Of a stretch of 64,000 nucleotides of DNA, positions 24,001 to 34,934 are shown piece after piece. Under the pieces are notes generated by a model. That model saw only the letters and a list, made by a program, of their open reading frames with translations, was not told the origin of the DNA and ran no database searches. Both the position numbers and the translations under genes were made by a program. How positions within the stretch are numbered: the stretch's first letter is position 1; every line of letters begins with the position of its first letter. The stretch is from Pomacea canaliculata. Lineage: Eukaryota; Mollusca; Gastropoda; Architaenioglossa; Ampullariidae. The stretch is from assembly GCF_003073045.1 (NCBI RefSeq), contig NC_037603.1, positions 16,126,192 to 16,190,191 of the forward strand. The letters are read 5' to 3'.

Positions 24001-26480
24001 CACACAACAGTCAAGCACACACGTTTTGATTCTTTGGGAAATAGAGCTTGAAACATATGTCAAAAGTGCAACTTCTCTAATTTAAAAAAAAAATAAAATG
24101 AACTCAAAATAAACTATAAGTTTAACTAAAATAAACTTAACTAAAATAACTAAAATAAACTCAAGTGACCTCTTGCCATTACTTTTGCTGAGATACAGAG
24201 GATTTATTTTACTGATGTTGATTTTAAGGCACTGTGTAAATAATGCAACTTTTTTTTCTCAAGTATGATATAATGAAAAGATAAATGAGAATGATTTTGG
24301 TTACAGTAAAATTTGTGTGTGTGTTTTTGTGTCATCAAGTTTGCATGATGGAGGCTTTTCTACATGCAGGTTCGCAGTGGAGAGATGGTGGCACAGCTTA
24401 AGCAGTTTGTGTCAGAAGCAATCAGCCATGTGGAAGGGTGTCAGGTCAGTTATTCTCATTAGAAGGTAGACTGAATGCTGAGTACTTACTAAGCCTTTGT
24501 CTTAAACCTTATTGGACTAGGCTTATACAGTCATGGAGAACTCAGAATGTATCATAATAGTCTGGAATAATGACAGACTTGAACACAGAAGACCTGAGTA
24601 GAGGGCATTAACATCTAGAAAATCAGTGAAAATATGAAAAGACAAGGAACTCTATTTTCTCAGGTTTAGGAGATCACTTGAGTTTAGTACTATATTGCAG
24701 ATGCTTTTAATTTTTATTGTACCATTACTCTTTTACTTTCAATGCAGCTTTGTCAAGGTTTGGGCTTCATCTGTGAGTTGTGTCAGGATCAAGGAGTAAT
24801 CTTTCCCTTCCAGCTAGGCCGAGTCACCTTGTGTCCAGGTAGATTGAAAATAAAAGAAAATCCTGTGATTTTGATTTATGTATGCACTAAGCCTTTTTCT
24901 TTGTTGGCTTTTGTAATTTATACCATTTCCTTTTATATTCATTCTGTTTGCAAACAGCATACCAGTTCAGTGTAGTGACACATTATTCAAATAATAGATT
25001 ATGTCAAAAGATATGAAAATGACAATGTGCATCCTTAATAATATATTAATGTGAGCATATTCTGAAATGAGAATTGTTGTGATAGACTTTCTTATTTGGG
25101 GAAAGTGGGATGTTAACCGGTTTGCTGTCATTAAGAAAAATATGTGTGTATTTGCCTGCACTGCATCTAATGTAGGGTGTGTTGTTTGTGGAGTTAAGAT
25201 AATGAGAACAGAATAAAAGAGTCCAATTTATCTTTTATTACCTGCAGTTTGTCAAGCATGCTTCCATCGATCCTGTTTCATACCTGGCAAGTGTCCAAAA
25301 TGCAGCCGGATGGAGATAAGGTCAGTTATATCCTAAAAAAGATAATCCTACAAAAGATGGTCTTTGATAGGAATGACTTCTGATGTACTCTTTTTTAATG
25401 TTGAATCTGTTCCATATTTCACTTATTGTGTATGTAGATTTTTTTTTTTTTGACTATTTGCTATACACTGTAATTGCGTACAAAGAAATGGTGGTTAGGC
25501 CAGAGGTTAAGCTGATTTGGAAAGTTTTTGTCTTACAGTTTGGTTTTGAGGCCATACACTTGTCCTCAATGTACCTTTCTTAATTCGTAGTAATTCATCT
25601 ACCATTTGGTATACAGTCGTACTTCTGTAAGTCAACCTTCCTTAAGTCAGAATTCTCCTAACTCGAATTTTAAACATCAATTGGTTTCCCATTAAAGCAA
25701 TGCATATTCAGCTTCCGTAGCTCGAATCAGCCTAGCCAAAAACTTCCAAATGTTAAGCCGGTCAGCATGTTCAAACCATTTGAAAATACGTCGGAAAGTA
25801 TTAACATTGTGTACTCGTTTACCCTGAAGGAGACAAGAACCGTGCGGAATGACTTTTGCTCATTGATCAAGTTATGCAAAGATGTACCCATGAACATTTT
25901 TGACTCACTGTCTTCGACTCATTTGTTTTAAAAGAAATGAAGAGAAATTGCTGTCAGATGTCCATAACAGACTTTTTTTGCTGGGAACAATGATGCATGA
26001 GCAGGTGCAGAAATAAAGATGTCCACAGTGAAAAAAAATGGTGAACTTCCTTAACTTTAACCTTCCATAACTTGATTTTTTTCACCGGTCCCTTGAAGCT
26101 TTGACTTATAGAAGTTTGACTGTATTTTTATTAGCAGATGCCATGTTATGTGTGAGGTGTATGTGAGGGGAGCAAGGAGTTGGGTGTGTACATGTCAGCT
26201 GAAAGAGGCATCCTTTTGTTTCTGTGTTATGTGTGCATGTAAGGTGAAAGAGGCATCCTGTGGTGTCTGAGTATGTTGTCTAGTTTGCATGCAAGAATGT
26301 GGTGTGACGTTTCTGATGAGGAGGTAGTTGTTAGAATAACATGTATTCACTTTCATTGTTCAGTAACTTTTGCTGTGCAGGAGAAAACGGCAGACTCAGA
26401 TTTCCCCCAGCACAGAAACTCCCCCTTCAGAACACAGCAACATCAAGGAACAGAAGGAGGAGGTTGCAGCATCATCTTGA
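6028..26480 (+). CDS. RUBCN: Rubicon: RUN and Rubicon-homology domain autophagy/endosome regulator (complete, 23 exons)
   Basis: Exons: 6028-6062, 6727-6886, 7616-7841, 9625-9731, 10597-10801, 11160-11801, 14548-14663, 15844-16023, 16716-16758, 17071-17136, 18654-18698, 19272-19349, 20762-20819, 21243-21372, 21680-21757, 22485-22558, 22716-22780, 23197-23497, 23674-23752, 24370-24444, 24748-24838, 25248-25320, 26381-26480. The phases agree and give 1008 aa (human Rubicon is about 970). The N-terminus is a RUN domain, the middle is Ser/Pro-rich, then comes the conserved segment SLVSYLSEQDFNCCATLE plus ENAHF, and the C-terminus is the cysteine-rich Rubicon-homology domain. In vertebrates the protein binds the Beclin-1/UVRAG/VPS34 complex and RAB7 on late endosomes, restrains autophagosome maturation and supports LC3-associated phagocytosis; conservation suggests the same role here. 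The presence of the RUN domain argues for Rubicon rather than Pacer. No break is seen. Start chosen at the first ATG of exon 1 (MAEQEEEG). Confidence 0.95.
6727..9731 (+). other. RUBCN: RUN domain of Rubicon (exons 2-4)
   Basis: Exons 2, 3 and 4 encode about residues 12-176. Landmarks are NVWSTYGGFKRVC, the tryptophan pair in the FWSFIRGLKWL region, LWLHESLQNHTLSSQL, and the closing helix AFLRNSDFVQAMLICLRAVE. These match the order and spacing of the human Rubicon RUN domain. RUN domains are all-helical and commonly engage small GTPases or traffic regulators. Introns 2-4 hold no other gene. Confidence 0.9.
11944..12040 (+). repeat. Three-copy tandem repeat of about 40 bp in Rubicon intron 6
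   Basis: Three imperfect copies of a unit containing GATGTTTTTGTCACATGC and TATGAGGC follow one another shortly after exon 6. The copies differ by small indels. No function is suggested. Confidence 0.6.
12105..12170 (+). repeat. Possible short interspersed repeat fragment
   Basis: TGCATTTGTATAGTGCC followed about 40 bases later by GTGCTTTACAGTA resembles the 'low-copy hairpin-like' repeats common in invertebrate genomes, in which a TATATAGCGC-type motif pairs with a CTTTACA-type motif. A related segment (TTTATATAGCGCTT) lies at 12790. Family assignment needs a repeat library. Confidence 0.35.
12776..12845 (+). repeat. Possible interspersed repeat edge (TTTATATAGCGCTT type)
   Basis: AACAGCGAATGTTTATATAG, then GCGCTTAATTCC, then CTCAAACCGCTTATAC resembles widespread short repeats of invertebrate genomes. 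It lies at the left edge of a block whose base composition differs from the surrounding intron, so it may be the end of a larger insertion. Confidence 0.4.
12950..14350. other. CpG-rich block within Rubicon intron 6
   Basis: The surrounding introns are AT-rich with few CG dinucleotides. This stretch is much richer in GC and CG (for example 13960-14200), with no convincing reading frame, terminal repeats or splice sites. It ends a few hundred bases before exon 7. It could be an inserted non-coding element or an internal promoter. A C-run of about 12 bases lies near 13550. Nothing coding can be supported. Confidence 0.45.
15049..15408 (+). repeat. 30-bp minisatellite, 11 near-perfect copies plus one degraded
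   Basis: The unit is CAGTG(T/C)ATTGAATGTGGGTT plus TGCAGCACTG, in register from 15061 and repeated every 30 bases until about 15390, where it decays. Each unit carries the palindrome CACTGCAGTG. One position alternates T/C in the order T C T T C T C T C C T. It lies in Rubicon intron 7. Because 30 is a multiple of three, it leaves long open frames on both strands; these are not genes. Confidence 0.95.
18473..18563 (+). repeat. Direct repeat of about 28 bp in Rubicon intron 10
   Basis: AAACTTCATTTGTTACAT followed by TGTCACTGCA occurs twice about 60 bases apart, just upstream of the small exon 11. No function is suggested. Confidence 0.6.
19365..19745 (+). repeat. Four-copy imperfect tandem repeat of about 90 bp in Rubicon intron 12
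   Basis: Units start with a TGCCTGCCTTGTT-like segment and continue through TTCAGATAAAAATCAGTGTC and CTTTATTTCT. They begin just inside the exon 12 donor. The middle two copies are closest; the outer two are diverged. The repeat is open in one frame for 127 codons, but this is composition, not a gene. Confidence 0.7.
21167..21256 (+). repeat. RUBCN: Tandem duplication covering the 3' splice site of Rubicon exon 14
   Basis: GGGGTTAAGTTGTTCATG through TTTGTCAG|CTCTCAACAGAA is followed directly by GGGGTTAAGTTGTTTATG through TATTTCAG|CTCAACAGAAAA. The second AG (21241-21242) gives the correct reading frame. Use of the first AG (21197-21198) would add 44 bases, shift the frame and reach a TGA within the exon. 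See findings. Confidence 0.75.
21895..22140 (+). mobile_element. LINE remnant (region before the reverse-transcriptase core)
   Basis: A 91-codon open stretch in Rubicon intron 15 contains SELRTIILKSKPTTCPLDPI followed by PTQLL. This matches the conserved SKxTTCxLDPIPTxLL segment just ahead of the fingers region in Jockey/CR1/L2-like LINE reverse transcriptases. The rest of the element is missing. It is inert, and in the same orientation as the host gene. Confidence 0.75.
24065..24168 (+). repeat. Low-complexity AACTAAAATAAACT-type tract
   Basis: Irregular repeats of ACTAAAATAA units lie in Rubicon intron 19. Simple sequence only. Confidence 0.6.
25612..26124 (+). mobile_element. Degraded pogo/Tigger-like or other Tc1/mariner MITE
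   Basis: The left end TACAGTCGTACTTCTGTAAG and the reverse complement of the right end TACAGTCAAACTTCTATAAG match at all but a few positions, giving inverted repeats of over 20 bases flanked by TA, the usual target of this superfamily. The ends start with CAGT. The 0.5-kb interior has no intact frame. It lies in Rubicon intron 22. Confidence 0.75.
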
Positions 26481-28978
26481 CGAAAGCTGAAGCACTTGAC
26501 AAGACACAAAACTTGTTTTGGACAGCGACTAGTTTCTGCTTTAAGAAACGCAAAGTGTCGGCCTGTTTTATACATAATGGCAAAATCATAAGTCTTTGTT
26601 AGTTGCAGGTATAGTATTCAAATGACAAGAACTTAAAGACAATCTGTTTGTTATGAATACCTCTCCTCAGCTTTGAACTGTCATACTGTACAAATTAAAA
26701 ATGAGTTGCTTGTAGACATGCCATCAATACCTAACAATGTTGGTGTTGAAATATTACTGAAATCTCAAGCAGTATCCTAATAATTGTCTTCTGTGGAGAA
26801 AGAGTTCTACAACAACAAATTCAGCGGCATTTTAGGATTGTAAGTCTAGCAGTGAGGCTCTAAGTATTCCTGATTAGGAAAAAAAGTCTGTCACCTATTG
26901 CAAAATTATTGTTAGAAGTATACAACTTGTTTGTTTCTATTTTTTTAAGCGCTATTGCTTTCTAGAGCAACATCTAGTGCATAATACAGTTGGTTGGCTT
27001 AGATGCTACTAGGGTCGCAATATTTTGATCATAAACACTGTTTGAATCTGTCCCATTTTGGCATGCCCTGAAGAATTTTTGTCTTTGACATTGTTCATTG
27101 TCAGATTGAATCTGGTGAATGTGTGCAAATAATCTTGCATACAGCACTAGAGAGATCCATGCAGTTTTCATCCTATTCTGCTGGGGCTACCTGTACTGTT
27201 TGAGTGGAGCAGCTGTAGTATACCTTTTAGTAGGCTGCTTGCAAGAATTTGAATGAATAATATTTATGGTGTCGTGAACAAATATAACTTTTCCTTACCA
27301 CATCTTCATTTACGGCTGGCTGCTTTGCCCTCACAAAGTCTTGCTGGTCAAATATCAAAACTCCACCCTTCTTCCTTAACAAAATAAAGAATCCAGTGTT
27401 ATCAGTCCCTATTTATCAGATGGTCCTTTTTTATTTTTTGAAATTTGTTCACCATGGTGGATCTTAAGAAACTACTTAAATGCTGTTTATTTTGCCATTT
27501 GTGACTGGGGGAACAACTGGAAATTTTGAAGTAAAAGGTGACAAAAATACCCTTTCTGCTCAAATCCTAAGGTGTGAAGAACATTTCATCCTGTTTTACA
27601 TGCTAATCAAAATCTTGGGTTACGATGCCAAGATTTGTTTGCTTGTTATTTATTGGAATCTATTCCAAGTCAAAAGGAATGCTCACGGAACCCACAAATG
27701 TGCATATTGGGTTGTGGACTTCTAAGACAGTCATGTGGATTTTGGAGTCAAGCTCCTAGAATTTGTGCATTTCCTCCAGACTTGTGAAAAACTGTTCATT
27801 TGAGAAATCACTTAAGTTCTTTCATTGCGATGGATATGTGAATTTGCTGTCCAATACCACTGCATAAAGATACATTTTAAAGGAGGAAAAAGTATCTTCT
27901 GAACTATATGCATGCTGCTTTATGCCTGAAATGTGACAGTTTTGGTTAAGATTATAGTAGGTCATGAGTCTTAAACCCTGTCTCTTCGAAGCTTTTTACT
28001 TTCTAAATAAATGGGTCTGCCATAAAGATAGTTTGTGAAATTCTGAAATGAAACTTTTAAAAAAAGGTCTTTTTGTTTTTGTGAAAGTTCTTAATTGGAA
28101 GAAAATATTTTTTAAAGTTTTTAAATGCGAAAGAAAAGAAATTTCTTGAATTAAGGGCACTAAAAGTTTTGCCAGTGTATAAAATGTATCATGCTATATA
28201 GAAAGCTTGTGAGATTGAATTCGCTGTCTCATGAGGACATGGCTGTGTTGTAAGAAGTCTCCAATATTTGGAACTCAGTTGCAAGGGGAGGAGGATTGAG
28301 ATTTGTGATGTTCTGGGACCAAACTTGTTTACCTCCAAAACTGTGATACAGTGGTGTGTATACGTGTTTCTTTGCATTCAGGTATGTGTGTACAAATATG
28401 GACGTGCAAGTGTATGTTCTTTGTGTGAAAACTTTCTTTTCTGCATGACTGTTTGCAGACATCATATATACCATCGTTAGATGTCAAAACTAATTGGCAA
28501 AAATCATCTGCTGTGTACTAAACAAAACAAAAATCTGTACAAATAACACTGTGGCATTTACATAGTTAAGGTTATTTATCCTAAAAATAAGAAGAAATTC
28601 TGATGTTTATGCTTTTAAATTATTTAATGGGAGGATACAAGACCTTGATAGTTGTCCAGTGAAGAGACCAAAAAAAAATGTCTTGGCTGCCACTTTGTGT
28701 AGATACTTCTGCACTGGAATATATTGCACAAATTCAAGACATTTGCCTAAGTTTTAAGTGATCCTTTGTTCATGTTTGAATGTACTTTCAAGTTTGCTGT
28801 AACTCTGGTGCATTGTGAATGATTGTTTGGGGTTGGGATGTGGTAAGAATGTTTTGAGAAATGGGGTTAGTATGCATAGGAACAGATTTGTGAGCTGTGT
28901 GATATTTTAAAAAAATCCTATCTGTCCACATAAATGCTCCTGGATGGTTCTTTTATACAGACAAAATGCTTAAATAAA
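26481..28978 (+). other. RUBCN: Rubicon 3' untranslated region
   Basis: From the stop codon to an AATAAA at 28973-28978 the sequence is AT-rich and has no convincing frame. Earlier AATAAA motifs occur near 27384 and 28007, so shorter 3' ends are possible. The long T- and A-rich UTR ends just before the mariner remnant. Confidence 0.55.
28973..28978 (+). terminator. RUBCN: Candidate polyadenylation signal of Rubicon
   Basis: AATAAA followed within about 25 bases by a GTTTTCTGGCAAATGTGTTT stretch. It is the last such signal before the mariner element at 29.0 kb. Confidence 0.45.
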
Positions 28979-29023
28979 TATTGCAAGTTTTCTGGCAAAT
29001 GTGTTTCATTCTCAGCATGTATG

Positions 29024-29414
29024 TACGAGGGTTGTTCAAAAAGCTCTAAGCAGCCTCGCCCAGAAAGAACCATATCTGAATATTTTAGTTGTAAGAACAC
29101 ACTACAACTTCTTATAAAACTAAACTAATACAGATTTATTTTTTAATTTGTGTATATGTGAGGCTCATACAAAGGAGAAGGGTGGTGCAAAAAATCTAAA
29201 AATGGACAAAACAGAGGCTTGAGCAGTCTTAAAGTATCTGTAAAAGAAAGGTATGACACCCAAGGAAATCAATGAGGACATGGCAAAGACACTTGCTGAG
29301 GACTCCCCTTTCAAGTGTATTGATACTAAGGGGACTATATAGAAAAATTGTGAAAAACTGCCTTGTTTCTGCAACTCCTGGGTGAAGCTTAGAACTTTTT
29401 GAATGACCCTCATA
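29024..29414 (+). mobile_element. Decayed mariner element with transposase N-terminal remnant
   Basis: The ends are inverted repeats: left TACGAGGGTTGTTCAAAAAG, right (reverse complement) TATGAGGGTCATTCAAAAAG, both starting with TA. The interior from 29202 reads MDKTEA, a stop, AVLKYL, a stop, then KKGMTPKEINEDMAKTLAED, which is the start of a mariner transposase. The rest of the transposase is deleted, so this is a non-autonomous, inactive copy of about 390 bp. Confidence 0.85.
29135..29140 (-). terminator. Candidate polyadenylation signal of zinc-finger gene A
   Basis: AATAAA on the minus strand, about 660 bases after the stop of zinc-finger gene A, with an ATTAAA close beside it. It lies inside the mariner remnant. 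No earlier AATAAA was seen on this strand after the stop. Confidence 0.35.
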
Positions 29415-29798
29415 TGAGTGCCTGAGAGTTGGTTACCTACTGTAGGCTGAATAGTCCACAACAAATGCAGAGACAATTAAGATTTAGAGCAGTAAAAGCT
29501 TATTCTACAGTACCTGATATTGTCATTAATAGTAATATTCTTCCCCTCCGAAAAAAAAACTTCCATCAAAGCAACAAATATAGCCTCAAACATGTCTCTA
29601 ACCATGTACAGATGCAAATCTGCACACAATGAATACATGTAGCAACCTTTGTCTTTTCTCCATTCAGGGAACTACTAAACTAGAAGTTATGTCCGGTTTT
29701 TTCCTTTGTTTTTTTCTTTTGCCACTTAAAGTTTTCATTCCGCTTTGAAATCAAGAGAAAAACAACAAAATCCTTTGTTAGTAATGAGGACATTGTAT

Positions 29799-31981
29799 TC
29801 AGGTGACATTAAATGTAAATGATAGCTTACCATTAACATGTTTACGTTTGTGTCTTCGAAAATTGGATGCATCGGAAAATGAGGCGCCACATTCATGACA
29901 AATGAACGGTTTATAGCCAGTATGAATTCTCTTGTGGATTGTCAGAACACTCATTCTGGTAAAAGACTTCTCACAAATGTCACATTTGTATGGTTTATCT
30001 CCGGTGTGAATCCTCATATGTGTTGTTAGTGAGCCAGACTCTGTAAAAGCTGTTCCACACAGCTGGCAGAGGTAAGGTCTTTCACCTGTGTGAACACGCA
30101 TGTGTTTCGTGACATGGTTGGATTCAGCAAACGATGCACCACACTCTGTGCAGATGTATGGTTTGTCACCTGTGTGTGTCCTAATGTGTCTGGCAAGGTT
30201 TCCTGACTGAGCAAAAGCTGCACCACATTCATAACATGTAAAGGGCTTGTCACCTGTGTGAATGCGGACGTGCACTGCAAAATTTGATGAGTCGGTAAAA
30301 GCTGCATCACAATGAGGACATTTGTATTTCTTCTCTAACGAATGCCGCCACACATGCTTGGTCAGTCTGTTCAACCTGGCAAAAGAAGACTTGCACTCAC
30401 TGCATTTGTAGGATTTAGGAAACTGCAGAGAATTTTCATGAGTTGGCATGTGTTCTCCCAGTTCACTAGGCTGACAAAAAGCAGCATCACACTCCCGGCA
30501 CTGAAATGGTTTTTTGCCAGTATGGGAACGCATGTGTGCTTGCAAGCTGCCCTTCCATTTGAATGTCTTGCGGCAGATTACACAGGTGACTGGTGGAGCT
30601 TTACCAGGTATGAGGGTGTGAATTTTTTTATGCCTCTGAAGTCTGTATTTTTCAGTGAAAATAGCATCACAGTCTGTGCAGGCAAAGTGCTTTACTTTAC
30701 CTCTGCCTTTTCTTTTTCCCTTTTGACCAACTGCCTTCTGTGGACGTTTATCCCCGATACACTCCTGTAGAATGTATAACATATTACTCATTTTCATCTG
30801 AATTCTCACCAAATAAGCAGATAAGCAACAGTCAGTACAATAAAATAAATTTGTGACATGGCAGATTTCAAACCTGGGGAAGATGGAACAAAAATGAAAA
30901 GCTATCTTTCTTTATAAATGCACTCAAGTTTTTGGGTTTTTTTTTTAATTGGAATGCCATCATACCTTCCATAAATTCCAATCAATTATTCATAACATCC
31001 TGATTTCTTTATCATGATAATAATCATCGTGTGTGAAATACATGCCTCTACCTGAATAAGGATGCCAATGAGCAGCCCACAGAAATCAGTGCATACACTT
31101 GAAATATAAATCTTCCCACAAAAACATAATAATTATGAAACCTATTATAAATCTTCTTTTAATGAGATTACCAACTCTGAGCTTTCACAAAGGACCTAAA
31201 CTGTAAATTGACCAGTTACCTCCTCTGATTCAGATGATGAAGAAAAGTCTACAGACAAGCCCATGAACTCATCCTCAGGTTGCTCCTCTGTCACACAATC
31301 ATCTCCTGTGTCATCAGATTTGTTTTCTTCTGCCAGGTCATCAGTCTTTACGAAGGTCAAATCTTGTTGCTGGGCTGGAACCTTTGGGTCAGAAACCCTT
31401 ATTTGCTCTTGTCTATCACTGGCATGTGTCCTTGACTCATTCATTGCCTGATCTTCCTCAGCTGTCTGAACAACACAGAATTGCCATCTGCCATTCTTCA
31501 TCTTTTCTGGATCCATGGTTTGAACAGGATCTTCTTTGCTTATCTCTTCCTTTTCCAACACCATAGTTATAGAGGAATTCGTTGGGGCTGTTTTCACTCG
31601 ACCAGATCTAAAGCTGCAGAGATCACAAACAAGTGGAAGTGGAGCTTGGCATGCAGCACAAAATTCTCTGGTGGGTTGCTGGCTACAGGTGTCTTCATAA
31701 CTGGGGATTGAAAATGTTAGAATCTGAAAATGTGTTACCAGGTGAATGGAGATAAGTGCAATTTCTTTAAATTAAAGAAAGTATTTCAAAAATGGATCTT
31801 GATTTACATTATTTTTCTGGAGCATTGCTGATCTACAAAGCAGTACTTACTGTCTGAGCAGGAAGCTAGCAATCTCTGTGTCTGTGGACAGACCACACAT
31901 CACTCCAAACTGACGCCAGTGATTTAAGACATCAAAGCGAATGTATAAATAGTCCATGGTAGTTTTGTATGCATCCTCCAT
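29799..31981 (-). CDS. C2H2 zinc-finger protein A, ten fingers, with a novel N-terminal module
   Basis: Coding exons (minus strand): 31981-31851, 31700-31220 and 30764-29799. The phases agree and give 525 aa. Residues 1-48 form a probable helical module (HWRQFGVMCG, EIASFLLRHYE). Next is a CxxC-x7-CxxC knuckle (C58, C61, C69, C72). An acidic, low-complexity stretch fills most of 80-204. A basic linker (KGKRKGRGK) leads to ten C2H2 fingers, most joined by TG-D/E-KP linkers, so sequence-specific DNA binding in the nucleus is likely. A 5'-UTR acceptor is visible at 32011-32012. The 3' end is uncertain: AATG|GTAAGC after the last finger is a good donor and could lead to another exon; otherwise the frame ends at TGA 29799-29801. 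It is a diverged tandem paralogue of the gene at 35.7-39.6 kb. Target genes are unknown. Confidence 0.85.
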
Positions 31982-32179
31982 GTTGTGTCCAGGTAACTTA
32001 CAATGTTAACCTGCAAACGTTTGAAATTTTGCTTTGCAGTTCTAATAATAATAGTGAGTACTAATCATAAGTGAATTTACACATTTCCCAGCTCAATGTG
32101 TTGCACTCAAAATACTACAAAACAACCAAGCCAACCATACAAGAAACATACACATTAGCAAACAACACCCTGGCAGACA

Positions 32180-32310
32180 TGAACTAACATATAGATAAAG
32201 ATGAAGAACTAAGAAATATGCTTGGGTATGCAAGATTAGCGCAGACAAGTATGCTGGGGTAAGGCCATGAACACAACAACAGTGTGGTATCTTGTGACTA
32301 ATGTCAGCTT
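32180..32310 (-). mobile_element. Probable scrap of a LINE reverse-transcriptase tail
   Basis: The minus strand reads ADISHKIPHCCCVHGLTPAY followed by LSALI, resembling the RIxxKI...xHGLAPxYLSDLI segment near the C-terminus of CR1/L2/RTE-like LINE polyproteins. Only this short part is recognisable. It lies upstream of zinc-finger gene A, in its presumed 5' intron. Confidence 0.4.
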
Positions 32311-34930
32311 TTGCGAGGTAGAAAATGACAGGATCTGATGTAACAGATACTGTGAAGCTCAAAATGGTTGCACTACACTGAAGCAAGATTCATGAGATAA
32401 TGATATTTTGATAACACAAGATTCTGGACGGTCTAGCGAAATGCTCACCACAGAGAAAGTAAATACAGTAAAGGACAGCACCTATTTCAAGTTCTTTGCA
32501 TAAGCTATTGAATGGACCTCAGTTTTGTTGTCATTCATTTACCTGCTAAACAATGACTACTTCTACTGCTTGCCCGCATCAGTTTAACATAAGTTTAAAG
32601 TGAAAAATAAACAACCAACGTCAGTGAAACGAGAAATATGCGTTAAACCAATATCTAAATGGGCATTAGCAAACAAGCTTTTTTTTACCCGATGGAGCAT
32701 AATTTTTAAATTATGTAACTCTTAGTGCTTTTAAGCACACGATACAAACAAATGTAAAATCATAGACAAATTCTTTTTTAAGTGTAAATGGTATTCGTAT
32801 ACTTTCCCACTGGCATACGTATTGTGCATCATAATTCGCATTATTTTTACTTTTCTACGCATTATCACAGCGTTTTTTACGTCAAGGCAACAAATGGGGG
32901 ACGATATCTGATTTCTATTTTGTGACAGTATCAGGTGATTTAAATGATAACGGTTCTGCGCCATTTCATACTTCATTTAATCCGTAGTCTGTCATCGCTA
33001 ACCACAATTGAAACTCTCCTCAGCAACCAGCCATGACTTGCGCTTACCAAGCGTTTGAGAGGAATGTACAGAAAAATACAGGCAAAGTTTCAGAATAATC
33101 GACTTATGTCAGCATTGTATTCCATTAGTTTGTTCATGAAGCATCATAGATATTTGAACTTTTAACAAATAACTGGTCAGTAAAGTGAAAAATCCCACAG
33201 AAATGATCAAATATTCTAGTATCTCTAAATGGTTCAAGACGTTAAGTGGATTGTTTCTAAATTTACCGATATCACTGGGGCCTAAACCTAACTAGCGATG
33301 CTGCGATTCATATTTAATATTATTGTTACTGTCTTTTGTTTCTCGGAAAGGTGTACCCACAACGAGTTTACCAATTGAAAGCCGGCGTTTTATAATTTGC
33401 TGAAGAAACACGATTTGCTAATAAGCACCATGCAGAGTAACTTAGCAACTTACTGTTGTATCATTTATATGAAAGCTTCTTTAAATTCAGTTTGAAGCGA
33501 AAGTCTCAACCTACCCAATCTCTTCGTTCCCACTTATTATTTCCACAGCTATTTAACTATTAACCACATATCTTCATCTGAAACAGGAATGTGACTTGTG
33601 TTTTACTCCCATTACTATTTTTTAAAAAGTGTCATAATACGCATCTGCATTGTAGCCAACAATAGAACAAATCAAGCTTAAAATGCAGTTTGACAACTTT
33701 TTCGTTCACACAACATATAACATACAGGAATTAACGCTCGCAAATTTTAATTGTCATAAAAAATTACAAAAGTGAAAGAAATGTTTTAATCCATGCATAT
33801 AGGCCACATATTCCTCTGACCCTCTACTGGCCACTACATCTGCAAAAAAATCAGACTAAATACACACTTATACATGTATCAGCAATGACTTGTATAAGTC
33901 TTGCGACATAACTTCACTAAAAATGTGCATTTTTGTCTTATTTGCTGAAGTGTTTGCTATCAACACCTAACAAAACACCATCACATGAACAACAAAATAC
34001 AAAATAGAAACAAAAAGTTTGTTTTACCAACATATCACAGGCTCCTATATATATTCTTGATGAACATTTGAAACATCGTATGGACCTGTACTGACATCAA
34101 AGACAAAACATCCACCTGCTCTCCAGTCTATAAAACATGTCTACATAAAATTTAGGAAAAACCCTACTTTGTCACAATCACAATGGTAGTGATATGATGT
34201 AAAAAATTCATAACCCATGCCAGGACAGCCAAACAGCTTCATGTTTATATACAGGCCAATGCTCTTGCCCTCTACTCTCATTTAAACATACAGATTCAAT
34301 TGTTCTTCCCCTTCATATATCTTGTTCCTCCTCTCCTCTACTAATTCTTACTAAAGTATACGGCATACACTCTCAAGCCTTTACTCCCTCCAGTCTATCC
34401 TCCAGCAGAATGCTCTTGTCTGTAGTACATTCAGCCTGGCAACACTTACAACCTGGGAAAATAATTTAACTATGAAGATGATAAATATAATAAACAGTAG
34501 TATTGCAAGTGTAAATATTTGCCTTGCTTATAAAATCACAGCTGCACAAGCTGTTCAACCTTTTTTTCCTGGGTGGGGAAAGATTGTTTATATGGTACAA
34601 GCATGCAAGTTCTTGAAACCAGAAATCTACTAAATCTTTCAAATCACAACAATGCAATTTGTTATTATACTCAAGAACTTTGTAAAGCCTTGGTGTAAAC
34701 AGTTTTTAAAACTTTAAAATACAAAAAGTGTTTTTCAAAAGACCACCTTAAGCAATTGAGAAAATGGCTCTAACCTATTCCCCATTTCTACCCCAACAAT
34801 TATATGATGTTCAGCTCAATTGAAAGGAGATTGAGGTACTTTCTTCCCCATAAATATAGCTTCTGAGGACACACATAACCACAACAGGCACTGATTCATC
34901 CACAAATCCAAAAGTTAAATACTGCTAACT
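32311..34930. other. AT-rich region between the zinc-finger genes
   Basis: No coding region found. On the minus strand, CTTG|GTAAGC near 33050 is a possible donor for a non-coding first exon of zinc-finger gene A, whose coding exon has a 5'-UTR acceptor at 32011-32012. The promoter itself is not recognisable. Confidence 0.35.
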
Positions 34931-34934
34931 GTAT

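Larger units (their letters stand above)
22716..26480 (+). other. RUBCN: Cysteine-rich Rubicon-homology (RH) domain
   Basis: Exons 17-23 encode the C-terminal zinc-rich domain shared by Rubicon, Pacer and PLEKHM1. Visible metal-ligand clusters are CAGCG, YCEYMGKYFCQCCH, CQGLGFICELC, VCQACFHRSCF and CPKC, interleaved with the conserved RLRYCEYMGKYF and ALYRKVRLL segments. In human Rubicon this domain binds RAB7. All expected Cys/His pairs appear present. The last exon is a short, charged, non-conserved tail ending at TGA 26478-26480. Confidence 0.92.

Noticed and set aside
30342..30770. 142-codon plus-strand frame
   Set aside because: It is the antisense shadow of zinc-finger gene A's finger exon.
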